Of a stretch of DNA of 64,000 nt, positions 7,557 to 14,871 are shown one piece after another. The notes beneath the pieces are model-generated. The model worked only from the letters and a program-made list of their open reading frames with translations. It searched no databases and had not been told where the DNA came from. The DNA lies in the IMG/VR virus record IMGVR_UViG_3300040801_003693, positions 62,001-126,000 of that record, one strand, 5' to 3'. How positions within the stretch are numbered: the stretch's first letter is position 1; each line of letters starts with the position of its first letter. The position numbers and the translations under genes were made by a program. Source of the stretch: a virus.

Positions 7557-9092
7557 ATGCCCGATTTGCACCCTACTGAAGGTAATATTTCTACCTTACC
7601 TACATCTCCCCCTGTAGCGACAACAGCAGTATATAGAAAGCGACCTTTGATAGGTTCACAATTAGGAATGGCTACTAGTTATTCTCCCTCCGGAGAAGGA
7701 TTTGTATTAACAAGGAAGCCTTCTTACTATCAGCTATCAGTATGGGATGAAGCTAGAAGAAAAGAGCCTGTAATTAAACAGGGTATAGAATATATAGTTC
7801 AATCTTTACTAGCTAAGATTGGTTCTTATTCTCATCCTGATAAAAAGATTGATGCTTTTGTTCAGGCTAATATTGTTACCAGCTTACCTTTATGGGTTAA
7901 AGATATTGCCGAATCAATGCTTTGGTCTGGGTTTGGGGTATCAGAAATTAATTGGGTACAAAAGAAAGGTCCAGGTCTTATTCCTCAGATATGGGTTGAT
8001 AGTTTAATTAATTACCATCCTTTACAAATTTATTTAGAACCTAATGATTATGGTTTGATAAAGGATGGAGAGAAGATTACTAACTGTGCTTATAAATCAG
8101 GAATTTGGGTTCCCGCTCCTCCGGCTCATATTAATGTTAAATCTCGACGTTCCAAGAAACGAGAATATAATGGCAATTTAGTTAGATTACCACTGAGCAA
8201 AAGAATATACATGACTCTTGGTGGAGAGGGGAATAATATTTATGGTCGAAGTATTTTAGAATCTATTATCTCTTATCACTTTTTTAAAGAAGCTTTTAGA
8301 GATATGTTAACTACAGCATTAGATAGATATGGTACTCCACTAATCTATGCTATAGTTCCTCCTATGAATACCGATAAGGAGGTTATAAATCCTGACGGTA
8401 GTTCTCGTGAGATGACTTTGCATGAACTGACCGCAGAGGAATTAAAAAATCTTTCTTCTGAATCGGCTTTAGTATTCACTCAAATATCTAAAGATCAGCC
8501 TATTAAATTAGAAGCTTTAACTACCGGAAATAATTTCAGTACTGCGTTTACCGATGCGATGGAGATGTGTGACTATAATATGCAGATGGGCATTGGTATC
8601 CCTAATTTGCTTATGAAAGATAACAGTTCTAAACTTGGTTCTGGTGGTGCTAGTGAAAAGCAATTAGAACTTTATGATACGTTTATCTCTTCACTATTCG
8701 ATTTAATTGTAGCACCTTTTATTAAACAACTTTGCTCTCAATTAATTCAATATAACTTTGATGCTAGAACTAATCCCCTTGCTTATGACTGTGGTATTGT
8801 ACAGAAGAAACCTACTAAAACTACTGAACTAAAAGTTGTAGTTGGTGCAGTAGAGTCTTTGACCCGTATGGGTTACATCAATCCTTTTAACTCTTTAGAC
8901 TTTCATTACGTGAGAGATTTGATTGGATTACCTGCACGAGATCCTGATAAATTTAATGTTCTTCCAGATAACAAACAAGAGCGTACTAATATTAATAAAG
9001 AAGATATTAATACTGATGCTCCTACAGAAGAAGAAAAGCGGCTAATTGAAGTGGCTGCTTACCAAAGATACGTTAACCAAAATAATAGTTAA
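7557..9092 (+). CDS. Phage portal protein (DUF935/Mu gp29-like)
   Basis: 511 residues from ATG 7557 (MPDLHPTEGN); a TTG at 7536 is in frame but lies in the repeat leader. Features of the Mu-type portal family include VKQGIEYIVQSLLAKIG-like helices, SMLWSGFGVSEINWV, the central MTLGGEGNNIYGRSILESI motif and IGIPNLLMKDNSSKLGSG with the helix KQLELYDTFISSLFDLIVAP. The protein forms the dodecameric ring at the capsid vertex through which DNA enters and leaves. It precedes the protease/scaffold and capsid genes, with an accessory block between. A CTCCGGAG palindrome lies in frame (7688-7695), encoding SPSGEG. Confidence 0.85.
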   Translation: MPDLHPTEGNISTLPTSPPVATTAVYRKRPLIGSQLGMATSYSPSGEGFVLTRKPSYYQLSVWDEARRKEPVIKQGIEYIVQSLLAKIGSYSHPDKKIDAFVQANIVTSLPLWVKDIAESMLWSGFGVSEINWVQKKGPGLIPQIWVDSLINYHPLQIYLEPNDYGLIKDGEKITNCAYKSGIWVPAPPAHINVKSRRSKKREYNGNLVRLPLSKRIYMTLGGEGNNIYGRSILESIISYHFFKEAFRDMLTTALDRYGTPLIYAIVPPMNTDKEVINPDGSSREMTLHELTAEELKNLSSESALVFTQISKDQPIKLEALTTGNNFSTAFTDAMEMCDYNMQMGIGIPNLLMKDNSSKLGSGGASEKQLELYDTFISSLFDLIVAPFIKQLCSQLIQYNFDARTNPLAYDCGIVQKKPTKTTELKVVVGAVESLTRMGYINPFNSLDFHYVRDLIGLPARDPDKFNVLPDNKQERTNINKEDINTDAPTEEEKRLIEVAAYQRYVNQNNS

Positions 9093-9174
9093 AAGGCAAA
9101 GCATTCTAATAGCACATGATATAAGCATTCAAAAATACATGATATAGCCATATCAACCTCTTAAAATGCGCTTA

Positions 9175-9197
9175 TAATACGCCTAGTAAGCGTATTA
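9175..9197. terminator. Hairpin downstream of the portal gene
   Basis: TAATACGC and GCGTATTA form a perfect 8-bp stem around a 7-base loop, 83 bases after the portal stop. No long T-run follows, so termination is only possible. The surrounding 9093-9345 gap otherwise holds two copies of CATGATATA and no gene that I can support. Confidence 0.35.
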
Positions 9198-9345
9198 GTA
9201 AAAGCTATACTTAGAGCCTATTTTATGGATAAGTAAGTATTTACGTTGTAGCAAATAGTATTTGTTACTTCTCTGCGAATAGTACTCCAGGATATAAATA
9301 CGCAAAACACTTCTATTGTTTTGATAATTATTAATTATTTTCTAA

Positions 9346-9639
9346 TTATTCATTCTCAAATATTATTTCACAGTTATTAACAATAACTTCTTCAGGATAA
9401 TAAATAGTTTTGTTTTTACAATTAACGTCTTTAAAAATAATATTTACATATATCCCATCATCAGAACTTTTATTGAAAAGAGATTCAATATTTATATTCT
9501 TACATTTAAAAGTATCACAGCTAGAAGTTCCTTTTAAACCTCCTCCATATTCAGGATAAGCATCTACGTTTATAACCGTTACTTCAAATTCAGAAATAAC
9601 TTTTCCTTCTACTGTATATCCCGATTTAATAATTGTCAT
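9346..9639 (-). CDS. Hypothetical protein in accessory block
   Basis: 97 residues from ATG 9639 (MTIIKSGYTVEGKVISEFEV). Predicted mostly beta; four cysteines (SSCDTFKCKN, VNCKN, NNCEI). No membrane segment. It lies downstream of effector pair 2 on the same strand, separated by a hairpin, so it could be an extra partner of that cassette, but sequence similarity to the partners is not clear. Function unknown. Confidence 0.55.
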   Translation of the reverse strand: MTIIKSGYTVEGKVISEFEVTVINVDAYPEYGGGLKGTSSCDTFKCKNINIESLFNKSSDDGIYVNIIFKDVNCKNKTIYYPEEVIVNNCEIIFENE

Positions 9640-9679
9640 TCTATTTCAATATATTAACTTTTATGTAGTAAGGCTGCTG

Positions 9680-9689
9680 CTCCTGGGAG
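9680..9689. repeat. CTCC-TG-GGAG palindrome (intergenic copy)
   Basis: CTCCTGGGAG within GCTGCTCCTGGGAGAAGGAA, between two reverse genes. One of about twenty dispersed copies. The flanking GAAGGAAT also accompanies the copy at 6475. Confidence 0.6.
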
Positions 9690-9786
9690 AAGGAATAAAG
9701 TACAAGCGTTAAAGTAAGATAAAAGTAAGTTAATTATTTACTATATAAATGTAGATCTTTATATAGTAATACGTTCAGAGACTGAT

Positions 9787-9809
9787 ACCCAGCAGGGTTC
9801 CTGCTGGGT
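9787..9809. terminator. Strong GC hairpin after effector pair 2
   Basis: ACCCAGCAGG, GTT loop, CCTGCTGGGT: a perfect 10-bp stem. It follows the stop of the reverse gene at 9822 by 12 bases. The T-rich side (TTTATTTTTAAT) lies on the forward strand, so it could stop transcription from both directions. Confidence 0.65.
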
Positions 9810-9821
9810 GACGGTTTATTT

Positions 9822-10127
9822 TTAATCGTATACTTCAGGATGTAACGGTTTGTAATAATCTAGAAACACCTTTTTATAAGCTCCTTCTGGATTACAAATT
9901 AAACTTCCTTGATAAATCCATTTTCTATTTTCATCCTCCTCATAATTAGCTTCGTATACTGTTTTTTTCTCCATGAGTGTTGTATGCACTTCAATTTCTA
10001 TTTCTTCTGAATACATACTACTTCCATTTAAAAACACATCTGGACAGTCGGGTAAAGCGAGTGCGATGGATATCGTAGGAGGAATTTCCTCACCCCAGCT
10101 TTGTTTAATCAAATTAGTTATTTGCAT
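9822..10127 (-). CDS. Putative partner (immunity-like) protein of effector pair 2
   Basis: 101 residues from ATG 10127, two bases after the stop of the effector gene at 10130. Contains SWGEEIPPTISIALALPDCP and ends AYKKVFLDYYKPLHPEVYD. That tail is nearly the same as YKKVILNYYKPLHPEYYE in the partner at 43123, and EIYKPINPEL occurs in the 30995 protein. This shared tail defines a partner family at different loci. Acidic and without signal peptide, so cytoplasmic. Immunity function is inferred from pairing alone. Confidence 0.7.
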   Translation of the reverse strand: MQITNLIKQSWGEEIPPTISIALALPDCPDVFLNGSSMYSEEIEIEVHTTLMEKKTVYEANYEEDENRKWIYQGSLICNPEGAYKKVFLDYYKPLHPEVYD

Positions 10128-10129
10128 GA

Positions 10130-10585
10130 TTAATCTAGTAAAGCGTCTATGTCTAACTCTTGAGAAACATCAATGAAATCACATTGATATTTTCCTTTTC
10201 TTATTTTTGTAACTTGTACTATTGTTCCGGGTGGTTTTATTTTATCGCATTCTCTTTTCGCTTTTATTGCGCTAGACGCATTAACTATTTTATAGTTATG
10301 TCCTCCGCTCCCACTTTTAATTATTCTATTTAAGCTTGTGACTTTCTTACCGTTTATGCGTAACAAATAGTTAACCTGATTTTCCTTGTTATAAGTTTGA
10401 TAGTATTTTATCCCTCCTATCATTACTATTCCTAATACTACACAAGCAGGTAATTGAGGACCACTACAAAAAGGAGCAAAAGGAGCTAGAGCAGCTCCCC
10501 CTTTTGCTGTCGGCGTGTTGATGGTTAATGTGATACCTGTACTGAGAATAGCGATCGCACGGGTACAGATGAGAGAAAGCTTCAC
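10130..10585 (-). CDS. Secreted/membrane effector-like protein, pair 2
   Basis: 151 residues from a GTG at 10585, with AAGG about eight bases upstream (TTAAGGTTTTATAGTG). N-terminal signal-like segment (MKLSLICTRAIAILSTGITL), then a second hydrophobic stretch with cysteines (FCSGP.LPACVVLGIVMIGGI, about residues 37-58). The C-terminal domain has the family pattern: A..K-R-E-C-D in a helix, then VQVTKIRKGKYQCDF. The partner gene follows after 2 bases. A HIP1 octamer lies near the start (10552). Same architecture as the 6017 protein, but diverged. Confidence 0.65.
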   Translation of the reverse strand: MKLSLICTRAIAILSTGITLTINTPTAKGGAALAPFAPFCSGPQLPACVVLGIVMIGGIKYYQTYNKENQVNYLLRINGKKVTSLNRIIKSGSGGHNYKIVNASSAIKAKRECDKIKPPGTIVQVTKIRKGKYQCDFIDVSQELDIDALLD

Positions 10586-10691
10586 TATAAAACCTTAATT
10601 TCTTTTTTCATAAAATTTATACCATGACATACATTTAACTGCAAAACTATTTATTTTTATAATTGGGATAGATAAGGTATAGATACTGAAA

Positions 10692-10744
10692 GCAAGCAGG
10701 GGCAAACATATTGCGGAATATAAGCCCCATCTAATTTTGCTTGC
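10692..10744. promoter_or_regulatory. Inverted repeats upstream of the 10811 gene
   Basis: GCAAGC (10692-10697) pairs with GCTTGC (10739-10744), and inside it GGGGC (10699-10703) pairs with GCCCC (10724-10728). The structure lies in the 180-base divergent gap between pair 2 and the forward effector gene. It may be a shared operator or leader; the function is not known. Confidence 0.4.
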
Positions 10745-10810
10745 AGTTGTATAAAATTCTATCGTATGATATTAGTTGTATTAAGTTCTACTATAAAGAG
10801 AGTACGGTAC

Positions 10811-11281
10811 GTGAGTTTAAAGCAGTCTATAGCAGCAAGTTTAGGTTTGGCACTTGCGATAAATGCATCAAGCGTATTTATAAAAGTGGATGATACATCA
10901 AATTCTTCCCCAATCTCTTTCTCCGGGGAGAAAGCAAACGGTGCAGTATTAACTCTTACTGCTTTATGTGCAGTGGGCTGTAAACTAATTGGTGGAGCAG
11001 TTATTGTAGTAGCAGGAAAAGCAATTGAAACTGTAGTATACAAGGCTACTAAAGGGGGTCTTTATTACATAAAGAATCCGACTAGTAGTAAAAAGAATCA
11101 ATATGTTCAGGCTATTTATTATGTCAATTATGGTTCAATAAAAGCAGGGAGTTTGTTGGAAGCAGTTGAAGAATGTAAAAAATTAGCAAGGGAAAGAGGA
11201 GTTCAGTATCGTATGGTTGTAGATAGAAATAAAGCGGGGCGGTCGGATGGTAGGTATGACTGCATGGGAGCTTGGGAATAA
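10811..11281 (+). CDS. Secreted/membrane effector-like protein, locus 3
   Basis: 156 residues from GTG 10811 (MSLKQSIAASLGLALAINAS, a signal-peptide-like start with GAGAG about eight bases upstream). An ATG at 10766 would add 15 residues that disrupt the signal-like N-terminus. A second hydrophobic segment (TLTALCAVGCKLIGGAVIVV) carries cysteines as in the other members. The C-terminal domain has A-V-E-E-C-K-K in a helix and ends DGRYDCMGAWE, matching the shared two-cysteine pattern. A CTCCGGGGAG palindrome (10921-10930) is read in frame as FSGEK. The next gene starts one base after its stop. Confidence 0.6.
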   Translation: MSLKQSIAASLGLALAINASSVFIKVDDTSNSSPISFSGEKANGAVLTLTALCAVGCKLIGGAVIVVAGKAIETVVYKATKGGLYYIKNPTSSKKNQYVQAIYYVNYGSIKAGSLLEAVEECKKLARERGVQYRMVVDRNKAGRSDGRYDCMGAWE

Positions 11282-11282
11282 A

Positions 11283-11669
11283 ATGAATGCGAATAGAATT
11301 GAAGATTGCATAAGAGCTTATATAAATGGAAAGCCTTTTGAACTTATTGTTTATCAGAAAAAGGATAGAATTAATCATGCATTAACAGTAGACTTAAGCC
11401 ATTTCTCTAAATCAATGCAGGGTGTTCCAGAACGAACTCTTTCTTCTTATCTAAAAAAAGAATTTGCTAAAGGAGAATTATTTGAAAATAAAAATAATGT
11501 TTTTCCTTACCTAATTTTCTTAACCCAATTAGATAAAATTCCTACTGTTCTTAACTACACTGTAGGAGTCAATAGCTTTCAGTTAATTAATGATTCAAAA
11601 GTTAATCCCTATTTAACTCAACGTTATCGCAATGCAAAGTATAATATAGCGGTTAACTTTTATTTGTAA
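11283..11669 (+). CDS. Putative partner protein of locus 3 (second partner family)
   Basis: 128 residues from ATG 11283, directly after the TAA of the effector gene, with GGGAA before it. Longer starts at 11247 or 11256 would overlap the upstream gene. Sequence: MNANRIEDCIRAYINGKPFE, then LKKEFAKGELFENKNNVFPY and a Tyr-rich end. It is related to the protein at 43644 (LKQNLKSGK...NPKNIFPYLIIISKK; both end in a 'VNF' strand). So locus 3 carries a different partner family from pairs 1, 2, 4 and 5, but that family also follows pair 5. Confidence 0.6.
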   Translation: MNANRIEDCIRAYINGKPFELIVYQKKDRINHALTVDLSHFSKSMQGVPERTLSSYLKKEFAKGELFENKNNVFPYLIFLTQLDKIPTVLNYTVGVNSFQLINDSKVNPYLTQRYRNAKYNIAVNFYL

Positions 11670-11678
11670 CAAAATGTT

Positions 11679-11702
11679 GTAATCCTGTAATTGCAGGATT
11701 AC
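11679..11702. terminator. Bidirectional terminator hairpin
   Basis: GTAATCCTG, TAATTG loop, CAGGATTAC: a perfect 9-bp stem between convergent genes (forward stop 11669, reverse stop 11699), followed by a T-rich stretch on the forward strand. Confidence 0.75.
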
Positions 11703-11917
11703 TTCTTCGATTTTAATATTTCTTCTTTTATATCAATATAAAAATCATTACTTTCTAAATCAGCCATAGAGTTGATAATAGAAGTTGTTACTATTAATGC
11801 ATTCCTTTCTGTTAAACAATATTTAGATTGGATATACTCAACTAAATTTAATCCTGCTGCTGCAAGTTCTAATTTTAAACTTAGATGATTAATATGATCT
11901 GATATTTGTTTATTCAT
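11699..11917 (-). CDS. Hypothetical small helical protein
   Basis: 72 residues from ATG 11917 (MNKQISDHINHLSLKLELAA), all-helical in appearance, with LVEYIQSKYCLTERNALIVT. Overlaps the SWIM protein gene by 8 bases, so it is the last gene of a reverse operon (DHH, SWIM, this). No recognisable domain. Confidence 0.6.
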   Translation of the reverse strand: MNKQISDHINHLSLKLELAAAGLNLVEYIQSKYCLTERNALIVTTSIINSMADLESNDFYIDIKEEILKSKK

Positions 11918-12356
11918 CTTTATAATATTTTCTTTCTACTTTATAATTTGCAACTCTGCTTTGAAATAATAATAACCAATCCCTAAAAACTAAATGCTTA
12001 CATTTGCCTTTATAATTACCAATTGACTTACAAGTACAAGTATTGCTTTCAATTTGGTATTCCTCCCCGGAGGGAGATGCAACTATCCATCCTTCTAAAA
12101 TAGGAAAGATTATATATCCCTGCATTAACATATTAGCTGCAACATAAGTATGCCACACTACATCGACCTTATCCCAGAAATAATTAGCTAATTTTGTTTT
12201 ATACTTCCGGTTAGGTGAGAATTCTTTTACTTCAAATCTCAACCACAAATCTTTTTCTTCTTTTTCTCCTTTTGAATAAATCGAAAGATTTGTAATGTGC
12301 TTTAATATTTGTCTTTTTACAAAAATATGAGCGATGTATTCTTCTAGAAATTTCAT
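11910..12356 (-). CDS. SWIM zinc-finger protein
   Basis: 148 residues. Near the C-terminus it has NTCTCKSIGNYKGKCKHLVF, i.e. C-x-C-x(8)-C-x-H, the SWIM zinc-binding signature. The N-terminal 90 residues are mixed helix/strand with conserved-looking aromatic residues. SWIM domains bind DNA or proteins; the specific role here is unknown. Its ATG overlaps the stop of the DHH gene by four bases (ATGA), indicating coupled translation. A CTCC-CC-GGAG palindrome (12063-12072) lies in frame just before the finger. Confidence 0.75.
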   Translation of the reverse strand: MKFLEEYIAHIFVKRQILKHITNLSIYSKGEKEEKDLWLRFEVKEFSPNRKYKTKLANYFWDKVDVVWHTYVAANMLMQGYIIFPILEGWIVASPSGEEYQIESNTCTCKSIGNYKGKCKHLVFRDWLLLFQSRVANYKVERKYYKDE

Positions 12357-13297
12357 AATGTTATTAATTCTGATAAATTTTTAATGCTACATCCCGAAGC
12401 ATTTTTATGTCCCCCTCCACCATACTTAGCCGCAATTTGTTTAACATTAAAGTCTTTACCCACAAATGAATTTAAACTTCTTAGACTTAAGTTGTAACTG
12501 TTATCTTCATAGTAGTATACCGCAGCATAATCTACTTCGGCATACTTTGGATTCATAAGTAATTCTTCAGCTAAATTAGAACGTAGATAAATTTTTTCTA
12601 TTGGATACTCACAGAGTAAAACCTTGTTGTTGTGTACTGAGTCATAAACTTTAGCATTAGGTTCCAACTGGGAAATTTCTTTAAGAGTTTCTTTTCTAAC
12701 GATTTTACCTTTCTCTTTAAAAATTGCTTTCAAATCTTGGTCATAACTATACTTGATCGAATCAAATAATTGAAAATAATCTGTTAGTGTATTTAATGGT
12801 CTATCAAATATCCCTAAGTAAATTTCTTTTGTTTCTTCTTTAAACCATTCCTTTGTGCGGATATCTGCTGCTTTAATATATTTTAAAAACGGATAAGGGT
12901 TTATATCTTTATATAAATAATTAAAGGTAAGAGTAGAGCCACATTCATCTACTTTATATGCTACTTCTTTTACCCAATTAGTAATTTCAAACATCCTATC
13001 CCACATACTCAAATGATGATCGATAAACACCATCTCACAATTGAGTCCAGATAGTATTTGTATTTCTCTAGAAGATAAACTATAATCAACTACATAGACT
13101 AAACTATTACTTTTAACTAAAGAATTTAAACTATTAGAAAGATCACTGTACCAACAAGGAATAAAAATTATTTCTGCTTGCGAATTAAGATAGTTTTGAT
13201 AATGATTATAAAGCAACCAAGCTGAAGCTGCTCCATCTATACAAAAACTATTAGGATGGGTTTTATGAAAAATAATATAGACTGATTGCTGTGACAT
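12353..13297 (-). CDS. DHH/DHHA1-family phosphoesterase
   Basis: 314 residues. N-terminal FHKTHPNSFCIDGAASAWLL corresponds to the first metal-binding block (H..D..A), VDYS to the second and FIDHH to the DHH motif. The C-terminal DHHA1 domain ends YGGGGHKNASGCSI, the typical GGGH..A.G nucleotide-binding loop. Family members hydrolyse phosphodiester bonds in short RNAs, cyclic dinucleotides or single-stranded DNA (NrnA/RecJ relatives). In a phage this could serve nucleotide recycling or removal of cyclic-nucleotide defence signals; the substrate cannot be told from sequence. Operon with the SWIM gene. Confidence 0.85.
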   Translation of the reverse strand: MSQQSVYIIFHKTHPNSFCIDGAASAWLLYNHYQNYLNSQAEIIFIPCWYSDLSNSLNSLVKSNSLVYVVDYSLSSREIQILSGLNCEMVFIDHHLSMWDRMFEITNWVKEVAYKVDECGSTLTFNYLYKDINPYPFLKYIKAADIRTKEWFKEETKEIYLGIFDRPLNTLTDYFQLFDSIKYSYDQDLKAIFKEKGKIVRKETLKEISQLEPNAKVYDSVHNNKVLLCEYPIEKIYLRSNLAEELLMNPKYAEVDYAAVYYYEDNSYNLSLRSLNSFVGKDFNVKQIAAKYGGGGHKNASGCSIKNLSELITL

Positions 13298-13313
13298 AAT
13301 AAAATTGTCCTTA

Positions 13314-14315
13314 TTAAGAAATTAAATGACTGAACTTAGGCAATATTTGATTTTCGTAAAACCATAACCCCTGCGAAGCATTCACATTATAATCCAGTTT
13401 GATAAAATTTAATACACTCTCTACAAATTCTGATAGTTTAATAAAACTTATATCTTCCATACAACTGATAAGTCTACTAGCATCTTCTGTAATACCTTTA
13501 GGAGAAAGGAAGATTAATTTTACACTTTTATTCTTATATTTATTTTTAGCTAAATTTAAATAACCTTTCTCTCCCAGGGTGGAAGAGACATGATTGATAT
13601 TAATTTGATCCTTTTTAATTTCGTATATTTCAACCCGTGGTTGTTCTAAAGCGGGTTTGAATAAAGTTAAATCAAATCTGCGGCTTTTACAGTTATCTTT
13701 ACAAACAAGAAGATTGTTAACTGCATCTTCTTGTTTGAAATGATAATTAGAATAAGAGAGAAGTTCAACTAAACAAGAATGAATGTCTGCTTCGCTAAAG
13801 CAATTATTAGTTTTTATAGGTGGGATAACTATTTTAGATTGAAGTTTTTGAGCAGAAGGGGATACGAATTGTTTTAAGATTAACGAATCTTTTTTGTTAC
13901 AGCTATACTTATTTAGATTTCTGTCAATATAATCAAGACAAGTTTTCCAATCTCCTATCCATAAGACCTTTTTATTACCTAAATAAATATTGTATTTTAA
14001 ATAATAGTTTTTAACAAAATTATCTAAACTCTCTGAGTGCAGTCTAAAATGTCTTCCATACAAAGGAGACATATTTTCTTTGCGTTTATTATTCCTTTTT
14101 AGAATAGCGGCATTTGTCCAATGTTTTCTAAAGTTGCAGGCGTTATATCCTATCGAGGAAGAAACCTCTGACATTACAAAATAAGCACCGCTTTTAGTTT
14201 TAGGACTAGATATCCATTTTAAATCATACTGGACACAATACTCTTTTAACTTTTCTATACTTCTTAAATTTGAAGAGCTATCTTCTTTTAGTATTGCGTT
14301 ATTCAAATTAATCAT
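13314..14315 (-). CDS. Putative PD-(D/E)XK nuclease-like protein
   Basis: 333 residues from ATG 14315 (MINLNNAILKEDSSSNLRSI); a longer start at 14429 would translate the A+T repeat leader. The C-terminal half has SEADIHSCLVELLSYSNYHF, then RRFDLTLFKP followed by VEIYEIKKDQ: D...E-x-K spacing typical of the PD-(D/E)XK fold, where the Asp and the E-I-K bind metal. The N-terminal half has many Lys/Arg/Asn and could recognise DNA. It lies upstream of the DHH gene on the same strand, with a 16-base gap. Homing, restriction-like or recombination roles are all possible. Confidence 0.55.
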   Translation of the reverse strand: MINLNNAILKEDSSSNLRSIEKLKEYCVQYDLKWISSPKTKSGAYFVMSEVSSSIGYNACNFRKHWTNAAILKRNNKRKENMSPLYGRHFRLHSESLDNFVKNYYLKYNIYLGNKKVLWIGDWKTCLDYIDRNLNKYSCNKKDSLILKQFVSPSAQKLQSKIVIPPIKTNNCFSEADIHSCLVELLSYSNYHFKQEDAVNNLLVCKDNCKSRRFDLTLFKPALEQPRVEIYEIKKDQININHVSSTLGEKGYLNLAKNKYKNKSVKLIFLSPKGITEDASRLISCMEDISFIKLSEFVESVLNFIKLDYNVNASQGLWFYENQILPKFSHLIS

Positions 14316-14478
14316 ACAGCTATAATAATTAATAAACAATAAAAAATAAACAATAAACACAGTTACTAATAGTTTATTGTCCATCATATTAATAACTATT
14401 GTAAGCAATAAATAAAAGATTGACCACAATTAATTGCGTAATTCTTGTTAGTTGTAAATAAATATAATAAATAACTAT

Positions 14479-14871
14479 ATGGAAAATCCAACACAAGATG
14501 AGAAGTATTGGAGTCAGAAGCAGGCTTTATACGTAAAGCAGGCTCCAGAATTATTTATAGAAAGAAATACGGTATGTCAAAGCTGTGCCTTTTACCATGA
14601 AAAAAGTTGTGAAATAGTTAATGGGATTATTTCTAATACTGGATATTGTAGATTTTGGGAACAGTTAGAGGAAGTGACTGAACCATCTGAATCCTTAGAA
14701 AATTTAGCCCAAGAGGGTAAAGAGATAGTATTAGAACAGTTTTCTATATCTTCAGTTGTAAAGGAGCAAGGAGAACTATTTGAAAAGATTGAAGAGTTTA
14801 AAACTAAACAGTTTGCTGACTCCGAGGAGGAAGAAAAAAGTATTGAAATCTTATTTGATTATACTCAATAA
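14479..14871 (+). CDS. Small cysteine-cluster protein upstream of the protease/scaffold gene
   Basis: 130 residues. Residues about 32-55 hold CQSCAFYHEKSCEIVNGII followed by TGYCRFW, i.e. C-x2-C-x(8)-C-x(12)-C, a metal or iron-sulfur ligand pattern similar to small proteins found beside portal genes in other phages (from memory). The rest is acidic and helical. Its TAA overlaps the ATG of the next gene by one base (TAATG), so both are translationally coupled. Confidence 0.65.
   Translation: MENPTQDEKYWSQKQALYVKQAPELFIERNTVCQSCAFYHEKSCEIVNGIISNTGYCRFWEQLEEVTEPSESLENLAQEGKEIVLEQFSISSVVKEQGELFEKIEEFKTKQFADSEEEEKSIEILFDYTQ

Noticed and set aside
9287-9306. T4-like late promoter (TATAAATA)
   Set aside because: One match in very A+T-rich DNA; no forward gene follows and no consistent set of such sites precedes virion genes.
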